In this document: in pieces, positions 37,301 to 50,800 of the stretch
How the letters are laid out: each line of letters starts with the position of its first letter
How positions within the stretch are numbered: position 1 is the first letter of the stretch
Source of the DNA: Azolla caroliniana
Taxonomy: Eukaryota > Polypodiophyta
Direction: 5' to 3'
DNA: 64,000 nucleotides
Assembly (NCBI GenBank): GCA_043228905.1
Contig: JBHGNT010000050.1
Location: 115,177-179,176, forward strand
Translations under genes and position numbers: made by a program
The notes under the pieces: generated by a model
Seen by the model: the letters and a program-made list of their open reading frames with translations, nothing else
Database searches by the model: none
Told to the model about the DNA's origin: nothing

Positions 37301-40300
37301 TTCTCAACTCCCTCCTCCAACATGCTAATTTCCTCATGTCTTTAGACGTCAGTTTCAAAATCTTGATTTTTTAATTCTATATCATAGCTAGCCTTGTTAG
37401 CTTCGATTTGCATGTTTGAACACAGAAATCCGATATCACACGAGCCAGGTATGACCATTTTAATTTACTCACACGCTCTTCTCAACTCCCTCCTCAAATA
37501 TGCTAATTTCGGCATGTCTCTCGACCTGAGTTTCAAAATCTTGATTTTTTAATTCTATATCATAGCTAGCCTTGTTAGTTTCGATTCGCATGTTTGAACA
37601 CAGAAATCCGATATCACACGAGCCAGGTATGACCATTTTAATTTACTCACTCGCTCTTCTCAACTCCCTCCTCAAATATTCTAATTTCCTCATGTCTCTC
37701 GACCTGAGTTTCAAAATCTTGATTTTTTAATTCTATATCATAGCTAGCCTTGTTAGTTTCGATTCGCATGTTTGAACACAGAAATCCGATATCACACGAG
37801 CCAGGTATGACCATTTTAATTTACTCACTCGCTCTTCTCAACTCCCTCCTCAAATATTCTAATTTCCTCATGTCTCTCGACCTGAGTTTCAAAATCTCGA
37901 TTTTTTAATTCTATGTCATAGCTAGCCTTGTTAGCTTCGATTCACATGTTTGAACACAGAAATCCGATATCACACGAGCCAGGTATGACCATTTTAATTT
38001 ACTCACTCGCTCTTCTCAACTCCCTCCTCCAACATGCTAATTTCCTCATGTCTTTTGACGTCAGTTTCAAAATCTCGATTTTTTAATTCTATATCATAGC
38101 TAGCCTTGTTAGCTTCGATTTGCATGTTTGAACACAGAAATCCGATATCACACGAGCCAGGTATGACCATTTTAATTTACTCACACGCTCTTCTCAACTC
38201 CCTCCTCAAATATGCTAATTTCGGCATGTCTCTCGACCTGAGTTTCAAAATCTTGATTTTTTAATTCTATATCATAGCTAGCCTTGTTAGTTTCGATTCG
38301 CATGTTTGAACACAGAAATCCGATATCACACGAGCCAGGTATGACCATTTTAATTTACTCACTCGCTCTTCTCAACTCCCTCCTCCAACATGCTAATTTC
38401 CTCATGTCTTTAGACGTCAGTTTCAAAATCTTGATTTTTTAATTCTATATCATAGCTAGCCTTGTTAGCTTCGATTTGCATGTTTGAACACAGAAATCCG
38501 ATATCACACGAGCCAGGTATGACCATTTTAATTTACTCACACGCTCTTCTCAACTCCCTCCTCAAATATGCTAATTTCGGCATGTCTCTCGACCTGAGTT
38601 TCAAAATCTTGATTTTTTAATTCTATATCATAGCTAGCCTTGTTAGTTTCGATTCGCATGTTTGAACACAGAAATCCGATATCACACGAGCCAGGTATGA
38701 CCATTTTAATTTACTCACTCGCTCTTCTCAACTCCCTCCTCAAATATTCTAATTTCCTCATGTCTCTCGACCTGAGTTTCAAAATCTCGATTTTTTAATT
38801 CTATGTCATAGCTAGCCTTGTTAGCTTCGATTCGCATGTTTGAACACAGAAATCCGATATCACACGAGCCAGGTATGACCATTTTAATTTACTCACTCGC
38901 TCTTCTCAACTCCCTCCTCCAACATGCTAATTTCCTCATGTCTTTTGACGTCAGTTTCAAAATCTCGATTTTTTAATTCTATATCATAGCTAGCCTTGTT
39001 AGCTTCGATTCGCATGTTTGAACACAGAAATCCGATATCACACGAGCCAGGTATGACCATTTTAATTTACTCACTCGCTCTTCTCAACTCCCTCCTCCAA
39101 CATGCTAATTTCCTCATGTCTTTCGACGTCAGTTTCAAAATCTCGATTTTTTAATTCTATATCATAGCTAGCCTTGTTAGCTTCGATTTGCATGTTTGAA
39201 CACAGAAATCCGATATCACACGAGCCAGGTATGACCATTTTAATTTACTCACTGGCTCTTCTCAACTCCCTCCTCAAATATGCTAATTTCCTCATGTCTC
39301 TCGACCTGAGTTTGCAAAATCTCGATTTTTTAATTCTATATCATAGCTAGCCTTGTTAGCTTCGATTCGCATGTTTGAACACAAAAATCCGATATCACAC
39401 GAGCCAGGTATGAACATTTTAATTTACTCACTCGCTCTTCTCAACTCCCTCCTCCAACATGCTAATTTCCTCATGTCTTTCGACGTCAGTTTCAAAATCT
39501 CGATTTTTTAATTCTATATCATAGGTAGCCTTGTTAGCTTCGATTTGCATGTTTGAACACAGAAATCCGATATCACACGAGCCAGGTATGACCATTTTAA
39601 TTTACTCACTGGCTCTTCTCAACTCCCTCCTCAAATATGCTAATTTCCTCATGTCTCTCGACCTGAGTTTCAAAATCTCAATTTTTTAATTCTATATCAT
39701 AGCTAGCGTTGTTAGCTTCGATTCGCATGTTTGAACACAAAAATCCGATATCACACGAGCCAGGTATGAACATTTTAATTTACTCACTAGCTCTTCTCAA
39801 CTCCCTCCTCAAATATTGTAATTTCTTCATGTCTCTCGACCTGAGTTTCAAAATCTCGATTATTTAATTCTATATCATAGCTAGCGTTGTTATCTTCGAT
39901 TCGCATGTTTGAACACAAAAATCCGATATCACACGTGCCAGGTCTGAACATTTTAATTTACTGACTAGCTCTTCTCAACTCCTTCTTGAAATATGCTAAT
40001 TTCCTCATGTCTCTCGACCTGAGTTTCAAAATTTCGATTTTTTAATTCTATATGATAGCTAGCGTTGTTAGCTTCGATTCGCATGTTTGAACACAAAAAT
40101 CCGATATCACACGAGCCAGGTATGAACATTTTAATTTACTCACTAGCTCTTCTCAACTCCCTCCTCAAATATTCTAATTTCCTCATGTCTTTCGACGTGA
40201 GTTTCTAAATCTTGATTTTTAAATTCTATATCAAAGCTAGCGTTGTTAGCTTCGATTCGCATGTTTGAACAGAGAAATCGGATATCACACGTGCCAGGTT

Positions 40301-40700
40301 TGACCAGTTTAATTTACTCACTCGCTCTTCTCAACTCCCTCCTCAAATATGCTAATTTCCTCATGTCTCTCGACCTGAGTTTCAAAATCTCGATTTTTTA
40401 ATTCTATGTCATAGCTAGCGTTGTTAGCTTCGATTCGCATGTTTGAACACAGAAATCCGATATCACACGAGCCAGGTATGACCATTTTAATTTACTCACT
40501 CGCTCTTCTCAACTCCCTCCTCCAACATGCTAATTTCCTCATGTCTTTCGACGTCAGTTTCAAAATCTCGATTTTTTAATTCTATATCATAGCTAGCCTT
40601 GTTAGCTTCGATTTGCATGTTTGAACACAGAAATCCGATATCACACGAGCCAGGTATGACCATTTTAATTTACTCACTGGCTCTTCTCAACTCCCTCCTC
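34275..40700 (+). repeat. 36-monomer segment, copy A (about 8,901 bp from copy B)
   Basis: About 6.4 kb recurs 8,901 bp to the right (50 x 178 plus the one-base insertion that only copy A has). Anchors are aatcacgaat at 34,511 and 43,412 and at 35,935 and 44,836; after 39,314 the offset is 8,900 (aaatttcgat at 40,031 and 48,931; gaacagag at 40,267 and 49,167). The left limit is an actcgc/actggc difference; the right limit is ctccaacatg here against ctcaaatatg in copy B. Confidence 0.9.
39314..39314 (+). other. Single-base insertion, 179-bp monomer
   Basis: gagtttgcaaaatctcg has an extra G compared with gagtttcaaaatctcg in the matching monomer at about 48,215. Anchors 39,191 and 39,370 are 179 bp apart. 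It marks copy A only, so it arose after the 8.9-kb duplication. Confidence 0.9.
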
Positions 40701-42460
40701 CAACATGCTAATTTCCTCATGTCTTTCGACGTCAGTTTCAAAATCTCGATTTTTTAATTCTATATCATAGCTAGCCTTGTTAGCTTCGATTTGCATGTTT
40801 GAACACAGAAATCCGATATCACACGAGCCAGGTATGACCATTTTAATTTACTCACTGGCTCTTCTCAACTCCCTCCTCAAATATGCTAATTTCCTCATGT
40901 CTCTCGACCTGAGTTTCAAAATCTCGATTTTTTAATTCTATGTCATAGCTAGCGTTGTTAGCTTCGATTCGCATGTTTGAACACAGAAATCCGATATCAC
41001 ACGAGCCAGGTATGACCATTTTAATTTACTCACTCGCTCTTCTCAACTCCCTCCTCAAATATGCTAATTTCCTCATGTCTCTCGACCTGAGTTTCAAAAT
41101 CACGAATTTTTAATTCTATATCATAGCTAGGCTTGTTAGTTTCGATTCGCATTTTTGAACACAGAAATCCGATATCACACGAGCCAGGTATGACCATTTT
41201 AATTTACTCACTCGCTCTTCTCAACTCCCTCCTCCAACATGCTAATTTCCTCATGTCTTTAGACGTCAGTTTCAAAATCTTGATTTTTTAATTCTATATC
41301 ATAGCTAGCCTTGTTAGCTTCGATTTGCATGTTTGAACACAGAAATCCGATATCACACGAGCCAGGTATGACCATTTTAATTTACTCACACGCTCTTCTC
41401 AACTCCCTCCTCAAATATGCTAATTTCGGCATGTCTCTCGACCTGAGTTTCAAAATCTTGATTTTTTAATTCTATATCATAGCTAGCCTTGTTAGTTTCG
41501 ATTCGCATGTTTGAACACAGAAATCCGATATCACACGAGCCAGGTATGACCATTTTAATTTACTCACTCGCTCTTCTCAACTCCCTCCTCCAACATGCTA
41601 ATTTCCTCATGTCTTTCGACGTCAGTTTCAAAATCTTGATTTTTTAATTCTATATCATAGCTAGCGTTGTTAGCTTCGATTCGCATGTTTGAACACAGAA
41701 ATCCGATATCACACGAGCCAGATATGAACATTTTAATTTACTCACTAGCTCTTCTCAACTCCCTCCTCAAATATTGTAATTTCTTCATGTCTCTCGACCT
41801 GAGTTTCAAAATCGCGATTATTTAATTCTATATCATAGCTAGCGTTGTTATCTTCGATTCGCATGTTTGAACACAAAAATCCGATATCACACGTGCCAGG
41901 TCTGAACATTTTAATTTACTGACTGGCTCTTCTCAACTCCTTCTTGAAATATGCTAATTTCCTCATGTCTCTCGACCTGAGTTTCAAAATCTCAATTTTT
42001 TAATTCTATATCATAGCTAGCGTTGTTAGCTTCGATTCGCATGTTTGAACACAAAAATCCGATATCACACGAGCCAGATATGAACATTTTAATTTACTCA
42101 CTAGCTCTTCTCAACTCCCTCCTCAAATATTGTAATTTCTTCATGTCTCTCGACCTGAGTTTCAAAATCTCGATTATTTAATTCTATATCATAGCTAGCG
42201 TTCTTATCTTCGATTCGCATGTTTGAACACAAAAATCCGATATCAGACGTGCCAGGTATGAACATTTTAATTTACTCACTGGCTCTTCTCAACTCCTTCT
42301 TCAAATATGCTAATTTCCTCATGTCTCTCGACCTGAGTTTCAAAATCACGATTTTTTAATTCTATATCATAGCTAGCCTTGTTAGTTTCGATTCGCATGT
42401 TTGAACACAGAAATCCGATATCACACGAGCCAGGTATGACCATTTTAATTTACTCACTGG
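40147..42460 (+). repeat. 13-monomer tandem duplication of the second array region, first copy (2,314 bp)
   Basis: Recurs at 2,314 bp: gtgagtttct at 40,197 and 42,511, gaacagag at 40,267 and 42,581, aatcacgaat at 41,098 and 43,412. It lies between the two copies of the 36-monomer segment and overlaps their ends. The period equals that of the 22.6-27.3 kb duplication, but the left half of the block is different, so it is not the same 13-mer. Confidence 0.87.
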
Positions 42461-44800
42461 CTCTTCTCAACTCCCTCCTCAAATATTCTAATTTCCTCAT
42501 GTCTTTCGACGTGAGTTTCTAAATCTTGATTTTTAAATTCTATATCAAAGCTAGCGTTGTTAGCTTCGATTCGCATGTTTGAACAGAGAAATCGGATATC
42601 ACACGTGCCAGGTTTGACCAGTTTAATTTACTCACTCGCTCTTCTCAACTCCCTCCTCAAATATGCTAATTTCCTCATGTCTCTCGACCTGAGTTTCAAA
42701 ATCTCGATTTTTTAATTCTATGTCATAGCTAGCGTTGTTAGCTTCGATTCGCATGTTTGAACACAGAAATCCGATATCACACGAGCCAGGTATGACCATT
42801 TTAATTTACTCACTCGCTCTTCTCAACTCCCTCCTCCAACATGCTAATTTCCTCATGTCTTTCGACGTCAGTTTCAAAATCTCGATTTTTTAATTCTATA
42901 TCATAGCTAGCCTTGTTAGCTTCGATTTGCATGTTTGAACACAGAAATCCGATATCACACGAGCCAGGTATGACCATTTTAATTTACTCACTGGCTCTTC
43001 TCAACTCCCTCCTCCAACATGCTAATTTCCTCATGTCTTTCGACGTCAGTTTCAAAATCTCGATTTTTTAATTCTATATCATAGCTAGCCTTGTTAGCTT
43101 CGATTTGCATGTTTGAACACAGAAATCCGATATCACACGAGCCAGGTATGACCATTTTAATTTACTCACTGGCTCTTCTCAACTCCCTCCTCAAATATGC
43201 TAATTTCCTCATGTCTCTCGACCTGAGTTTCAAAATCTCGATTTTTTAATTCTATGTCATAGCTAGCGTTGTTAGCTTCGATTCGCATGTTTGAACACAG
43301 AAATCCGATATCACACGAGCCAGGTATGACCATTTTAATTTACTCACTCGCTCTTCTCAACTCCCTCCTCAAATATGCTAATTTCCTCATGTCTCTCGAC
43401 CTGAGTTTCAAAATCACGAATTTTTAATTCTATATCATAGCTAGGCTTGTTAGTTTCGATTCGCATTTTTGAACACAGAAATCCGATATCACACGAGCCA
43501 GGTATGACCATTTTAATTTACTCACTCGCTCTTCTCAACTCCCTCCTCCAACATGCTAATTTCCTCATGTCTTTAGACGTCAGTTTCAAAATCTTGATTT
43601 TTTAATTCTATATCATAGCTAGCCTTGTTAGCTTCGATTTGCATGTTTGAACACAGAAATCCGATATCACACGAGCCAGGTATGACCATTTTAATTTACT
43701 CACACGCTCTTCTCAACTCCCTCCTCAAATATGCTAATTTCGGCATGTCTCTCGACCTGAGTTTCAAAATCTTGATTTTTTAATTCTATATCATAGCTAG
43801 CCTTGTTAGTTTCGATTCGCATGTTTGAACACAGAAATCCGATATCACACGAGCCAGGTATGACCATTTTAATTTACTCACTCGCTCTTCTCAACTCCCT
43901 CCTCCAACATGCTAATTTCCTCATGTCTTTCGACGTCAGTTTCAAAATCTTGATTTTTTAATTCTATATCATAGCTAGCGTTGTTAGCTTCGATTCGCAT
44001 GTTTGAACACAGAAATCCGATATCACACGAGCCAGATATGAACATTTTAATTTACTCACTAGCTCTTCTCAACTCCCTCCTCAAATATTGTAATTTCTTC
44101 ATGTCTCTCGACCTGAGTTTCAAAATCGCGATTATTTAATTCTATATCATAGCTAGCGTTGTTATCTTCGATTCGCATGTTTGAACACAAAAATCCGATA
44201 TCACACGTGCCAGGTCTGAACATTTTAATTTACTGACTGGCTCTTCTCAACTCCTTCTTGAAATATGCTAATTTCCTCATGTCTCTCGACCTGAGTTTCA
44301 AAATCTCAATTTTTTAATTCTATATCATAGCTAGCGTTGTTAGCTTCGATTCGCATGTTTGAACACAAAAATCCGATATCACACGAGCCAGATATGAACA
44401 TTTTAATTTACTCACTAGCTCTTCTCAACTCCCTCCTCAAATATTGTAATTTCTTCATGTCTCTCGACCTGAGTTTCAAAATCTCGATTATTTAATTCTA
44501 TATCATAGCTAGCGTTCTTATCTTCGATTCGCATGTTTGAACACAAAAATCCGATATCAGACGTGCCAGGTATGAACATTTTAATTTACTCACTGGCTCT
44601 TCTCAACTCCTTCTTCAAATATGCTAATTTCCTCATGTCTCTCGACCTGAGTTTCAAAATCACGATTTTTTAATTCTATATCATAGCTAGCCTTGTTAGT
44701 TTCGATTCGCATGTTTGAACACAGAAATCCGATATCACACGAGCCAGGTATGACCATTTTAATTTACTCACTGGCTCTTCTCAACTCCCTCCTCAAATAT
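42461..44800 (+). repeat. 13-monomer tandem duplication of the second array region, second copy
   Basis: Direct copy of 40,147-42,460. It ends near 44,800, where ctcaaatatgctaatttcctc replaces ctcaaatattctaatttcctc. From 43,176 it is also the start of the second copy of the 36-monomer segment. Confidence 0.86.
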
Positions 44801-47800
44801 GCTAATTTCCTCATGTCTCTCGACCTGAGTTTCAAAATCACGAATTTTTAATTCTATATCATAGCTAGGCTTGTTAGTTTCGATTCGCATTTTTGAACAC
44901 AGAAATCCGATATCACACGAGCCAGGTATGACCATTTTAATTTACTCACTCGCTCTTCTCAACTCCCTCCTCCAACATGCTAATTTCCTCATGTCTTTAG
45001 ACGTCAGTTTCAAAATCTTGATTTTTTAATTCTATATCATAGCTAGCCTTGTTAGCTTCGATTTGCATGTTTGAACACAGAAATCCGATATCACACGAGC
45101 CAGGTATGACCATTTTAATTTACTCACACGCTCTTCTCAACTCCCTCCTCAAATATGCTAATTTCGGCATGTCTCTCGACCTGAGTTTCAAAATCTTGAT
45201 TTTTTAATTCTATATCATAGCTAGCCTTGTTAGTTTCGATTCGCATGTTTGAACACAGAAATCCGATATCACACGAGCCAGGTATGACCATTTTAATTTA
45301 CTCACTCGCTCTTCTCAACTCCCTCCTCCAACATGCTAATTTCCTCATGTCTTTAGACGTCAGTTTCAAAATCTTGATTTTTTAATTCTATATCATAGCT
45401 AGCCTTGTTAGCTTCGATTTGCATGTTTGAACACAGAAATCCGATATCACACGAGCCAGGTATGACCATTTTAATTTACTCACACGCTCTTCTCAACTCC
45501 CTCCTCAAATATGCTAATTTCGGCATGTCTCTCGACCTGAGTTTCAAAATCTTGATTTTTTAATTCTATATCATAGCTAGCCTTGTTAGTTTCGATTCGC
45601 ATGTTTGAACACAGAAATCCGATATCACACGAGCCAGGTATGACCATTTTAATTTACTCACTCGCTCTTCTCAACTCCCTCCTCAAATATTCTAATTTCC
45701 TCATGTCTCTCGACCTGAGTTTCAAAATCTCGATTTTTTAATTCTATGTCATAGCTAGCCTTGTTAGCTTCGATTCACATGTTTGAACACAGAAATCCGA
45801 TATCACACGAGCCAGGTATGACCATTTTAATTTACTCACTCGCTCTTCTCAACTCCCTCCTCCAACATGCTAATTTCCTCATGTCTTTTGACGTCAGTTT
45901 CAAAATCTCGATTTTTTAATTCTATATCATAGCTAGCCTTGTTAGCTTCGATTTGCATGTTTGAACACAGAAATCCGATATCACACGAGCCAGGTATGAC
46001 CATTTTAATTTACTCACACGCTCTTCTCAACTCCCTCCTCAAATATGCTAATTTCGGCATGTCTCTCGACCTGAGTTTCAAAATCTTGATTTTTTAATTC
46101 TATATCATAGCTAGCCTTGTTAGTTTCGATTCGCATGTTTGAACACAGAAATCCGATATCACACGAGCCAGGTATGACCATTTTAATTTACTCACTCGCT
46201 CTTCTCAACTCCCTCCTCCAACATGCTAATTTCCTCATGTCTTTAGACGTCAGTTTCAAAATCTTGATTTTTTAATTCTATATCATAGCTAGCCTTGTTA
46301 GCTTCGATTTGCATGTTTGAACACAGAAATCCGATATCACACGAGCCAGGTATGACCATTTTAATTTACTCACACGCTCTTCTCAACTCCCTCCTCAAAT
46401 ATGCTAATTTCGGCATGTCTCTCGACCTGAGTTTCAAAATCTTGATTTTTTAATTCTATATCATAGCTAGCCTTGTTAGTTTCGATTCGCATGTTTGAAC
46501 ACAGAAATCCGATATCACACGAGCCAGGTATGACCATTTTAATTTACTCACTCGCTCTTCTCAACTCCCTCCTCAAATATTCTAATTTCCTCATGTCTCT
46601 CGACCTGAGTTTCAAAATCTTGATTTTTTAATTCTATATCATAGCTAGCCTTGTTAGTTTCGATTCGCATGTTTGAACACAGAAATCCGATATCACACGA
46701 GCCAGGTATGACCATTTTAATTTACTCACTCGCTCTTCTCAACTCCCTCCTCAAATATTCTAATTTCCTCATGTCTCTCGACCTGAGTTTCAAAATCTCG
46801 ATTTTTTAATTCTATGTCATAGCTAGCCTTGTTAGCTTCGATTCACATGTTTGAACACAGAAATCCGATATCACACGAGCCAGGTATGACCATTTTAATT
46901 TACTCACTCGCTCTTCTCAACTCCCTCCTCCAACATGCTAATTTCCTCATGTCTTTTGACGTCAGTTTCAAAATCTCGATTTTTTAATTCTATATCATAG
47001 CTAGCCTTGTTAGCTTCGATTTGCATGTTTGAACACAGAAATCCGATATCACACGAGCCAGGTATGACCATTTTAATTTACTCACACGCTCTTCTCAACT
47101 CCCTCCTCAAATATGCTAATTTCGGCATGTCTCTCGACCTGAGTTTCAAAATCTTGATTTTTTAATTCTATATCATAGCTAGCCTTGTTAGTTTCGATTC
47201 ACATGTTTGAACACAGAAATCCGATATCACACGAGCCAGGTATGACCATTTTAATTTACTCACTCGCTCTTCTCAACTCCCTCCTCCAACATGCTAATTT
47301 CCTCATGTCTTTAGACGTCAGTTTCAAAATCTTGATTTTTTAATTCTATATCATAGCTAGCCTTGTTAGCTTCGATTTGCATGTTTGAACACAGAAATCC
47401 GATATCACACGAGCCAGGTATGACCATTTTAATTTACTCACACGCTCTTCTCAACTCCCTCCTCAAATATGCTAATTTCGGCATGTCTCTCGACCTGAGT
47501 TTCAAAATCTTGATTTTTTAATTCTATATCATAGCTAGCCTTGTTAGTTTCGATTCGCATGTTTGAACACAGAAATCCGATATCACACGAGCCAGGTATG
47601 ACCATTTTAATTTACTCACTCGCTCTTCTCAACTCCCTCCTCAAATATTCTAATTTCCTCATGTCTCTCGACCTGAGTTTCAAAATCTCGATTTTTTAAT
47701 TCTATGTCATAGCTAGCCTTGTTAGCTTCGATTCGCATGTTTGAACACAGAAATCCGATATCACACGAGCCAGGTATGACCATTTTAATTTACTCACTCG

Positions 47801-49600
47801 CTCTTCTCAACTCCCTCCTCCAACATGCTAATTTCCTCATGTCTTTTGACGTCAGTTTCAAAATCTCGATTTTTTAATTCTATATCATAGCTAGCCTTGT
47901 TAGCTTCGATTCGCATGTTTGAACACAGAAATCCGATATCACACGAGCCAGGTATGACCATTTTAATTTACTCACTCGCTCTTCTCAACTCCCTCCTCCA
48001 ACATGCTAATTTCCTCATGTCTTTCGACGTCAGTTTCAAAATCTCGATTTTTTAATTCTATATCATAGCTAGCCTTGTTAGCTTCGATTTGCATGTTTGA
48101 ACACAGAAATCCGATATCACACGAGCCAGGTATGACCATTTTAATTTACTCACTCGCTCTTCTCAACTCCCTCCTCAAATATGCTAATTTCCTCATGTCT
48201 CTCGACCTGAGTTTCAAAATCTCGATTTTTTAATTCTATATCATAGCTAGCCTTGTTAGCTTCGATTCGCATGTTTGAACACAAAAATCCGATATCACAC
48301 GAGCCAGGTATGAACATTTTAATTTACTCACTCGCTCTTCTCAACTCCCTCCTCCAACATGCTAATTTCCTCATGTCTTTCGACGTCAGTTTCAAAATCT
48401 CGATTTTTTAATTCTATATCATAGGTAGCCTTGTTAGCTTCGATTTGCATGTTTGAACACAGAAATCCGATATCACACGAGCCAGGTATGACCATTTTAA
48501 TTTACTCACTGGCTCTTCTCAACTCCCTCCTCAAATATGCTAATTTCCTCATGTCTCTCGACCTGAGTTTCAAAATCTCAATTTTTTAATTCTATATCAT
48601 AGCTAGCGTTGTTAGCTTCGATTCGCATGTTTGAACACAAAAATCCGATATCACACGAGCCAGGTATGAACATTTTAATTTACTCACTAGCTCTTCTCAA
48701 CTCCCTCCTCAAATATTGTAATTTCTTCATGTCTCTCGACCTGAGTTTCAAAATCTCGATTATTTAATTCTATATCATAGCTAGCGTTGTTATCTTCGAT
48801 TCGCATGTTTGAACACAAAAATCCGATATCACACGTGCCAGGTCTGAACATTTTAATTTACTGACTAGCTCTTCTCAACTCCTTCTTGAAATATGCTAAT
48901 TTCCTCATGTCTCTCGACCTGAGTTTCAAAATTTCGATTTTTTAATTCTATATGATAGCTAGCGTTGTTAGCTTCGATTCGCATGTTTGAACACAAAAAT
49001 CCGATATCACACGAGCCAGGTATGAACATTTTAATTTACTCACTAGCTCTTCTCAACTCCCTCCTCAAATATTCTAATTTCCTCATGTCTTTCGACGTGA
49101 GTTTCTAAATCTTGATTTTTAAATTCTATATCAAAGCTAGCGTTGTTAGCTTCGATTCGCATGTTTGAACAGAGAAATCGGATATCACACGTGCCAGGTT
49201 TGACCAGTTTAATTTACTCACTCGCTCTTCTCAACTCCCTCCTCAAATATGCTAATTTCCTCATGTCTCTCGACCTGAGTTTCAAAATCTCGATTTTTTA
49301 ATTCTATGTCATAGCTAGCGTTGTTAGCTTCGATTCGCATGTTTGAACACAGAAATCCGATATCACACGAGCCAGGTATGACCATTTTAATTTACTCACT
49401 CGCTCTTCTCAACTCCCTCCTCCAACATGCTAATTTCCTCATGTCTTTCGACGTCAGTTTCAAAATCTCGATTTTTTAATTCTATATCATAGCTAGCCTT
49501 GTTAGCTTCGATTTGCATGTTTGAACACAGAAATCCGATATCACACGAGCCAGGTATGACCATTTTAATTTACTCACTGGCTCTTCTCAACTCCCTCCTC
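43176..49600 (+). repeat. 36-monomer segment, copy B
   Basis: Matches 34,275-40,700. Differences I noticed are gtttcgattcacatg at about 47,195 (gattcgcatg in copy A), actcgctc at about 48,152 (actggctc in copy A), and the lack of the extra G. Three visible changes in 6.4 kb imply a recent event or recent conversion. Confidence 0.89.
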
Positions 49601-50800
49601 AAATATGCTAATTTCCTCATGTCTCTCGGCCTGAGTTTCAAAATCTCAATTTTTTAATTCTATATCATAGCTAGCGTTGTTAGCTTCGATTCGCATGTTT
49701 GAACACAAAAATCCGATATCACACGAGCCAGGTATGAACATTTTAATTTACTCACTAGCTCTTCTCAACTCCCTCCTCAAATATTGTAATTTCTTCATGT
49801 CTCTCGACCTGAGTTTCAAAATCTCGATTATTTAATTCTATATCATAGCTAGCGTTGTTATCTTCGATTCGCATGTTTGAACACAAAAATCCGATATCAC
49901 ACGTGCCAGGTCTGAACATTTTAATTTACTGACTGGCTCTTCTCAACTCCTTCTTGAAATATGCTAATTTCCTCATGTCTCTCGACCTGAGTTTCAAAAT
50001 CTCGATTTTTTAATTCTATATGATAGCTAGCGTTGTTAGCTTCGATTCGCATGTTTGAACACAAAAATCCGATATCACACGAGCCAGGTATGAACATTTT
50101 AATTTACTCACTAGCTCTTCTCAACTCCCTCCTCAAATATTCTAATTTCCTCATGTCTTTCGACGTGAGTTTCAAAATCTTGATTTTTAAATTCTATATC
50201 AAAGCTAGCGTTGTTAGCTTCGATTCGCATGTTTGAACAGAGAAATCGGATATCACACGTGCCAGGTTTGACCAGTTTAATTTACTCACTCGCTCTTCTC
50301 AACTCCCTCCTCAAATATGCTAATTTCCTCATGTCTCTCGACCTGAGTTTCAAAATCTCGATTTTTTAATTCTATGTCATAGCTAGCCTTGTTAGCTTCG
50401 ATTCGCATGTTTGAACACAGAAATCCGATATCACACGAGCCAGGTATGACCATTTTAATTTACTCACTCGCTCTTCTCAACTCCCTCCTCCCACATGCTA
50501 ATTTCCTCATGTCTTTCGACCTGAGTTTCAAAATCTCGATTTTTTAATTCTATATCATAGCTAGCCTTGTTAGCTTCGATTTGCATGTTTGAACACAGAA
50601 ATCCGATATCACACGAGCCAGGTATGAACATTTTAATTTACTCACTAGCTCTTCTCAACTCCCTCCTCAAATATTCTAATTTCCTCATGTCTTTCGACGT
50701 GAGTTTCAAAATCTTGATTTTTAAATTCTATATCAAAGCTAGCGTTGTTAGCTTCGATTCGCATGTTTGAACAGAGAAATCGGATATCACACGTGCCAGG
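49601..50800 (+). repeat. Three-monomer (534 bp) step and end of the mixed domain
   Basis: The pair of monomers with gacgtgagtttcaaaatc, followed by the gaacagagaaatcgg class, occurs at 50,235 and again at 50,769, a 534-bp step. A one-base change (gatttgcatg for gattcgcatg) separates the copies. This holds the last gaacat and caaaaatcc type monomers in the window. Confidence 0.8.

Noticed and set aside
15659-50770. Recurring 67-codon + strand frames (15,659; 30,452; 34,012; 50,033; 50,567), which look like a conserved small protein
   Set aside because: They recur because the same monomer pair was duplicated (steps of 3,560 and 534 bp). They start with TTG, and 178 is 3 x 59 + 1, so the frame shifts at every monomer. 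There is no sign of codon-level selection.
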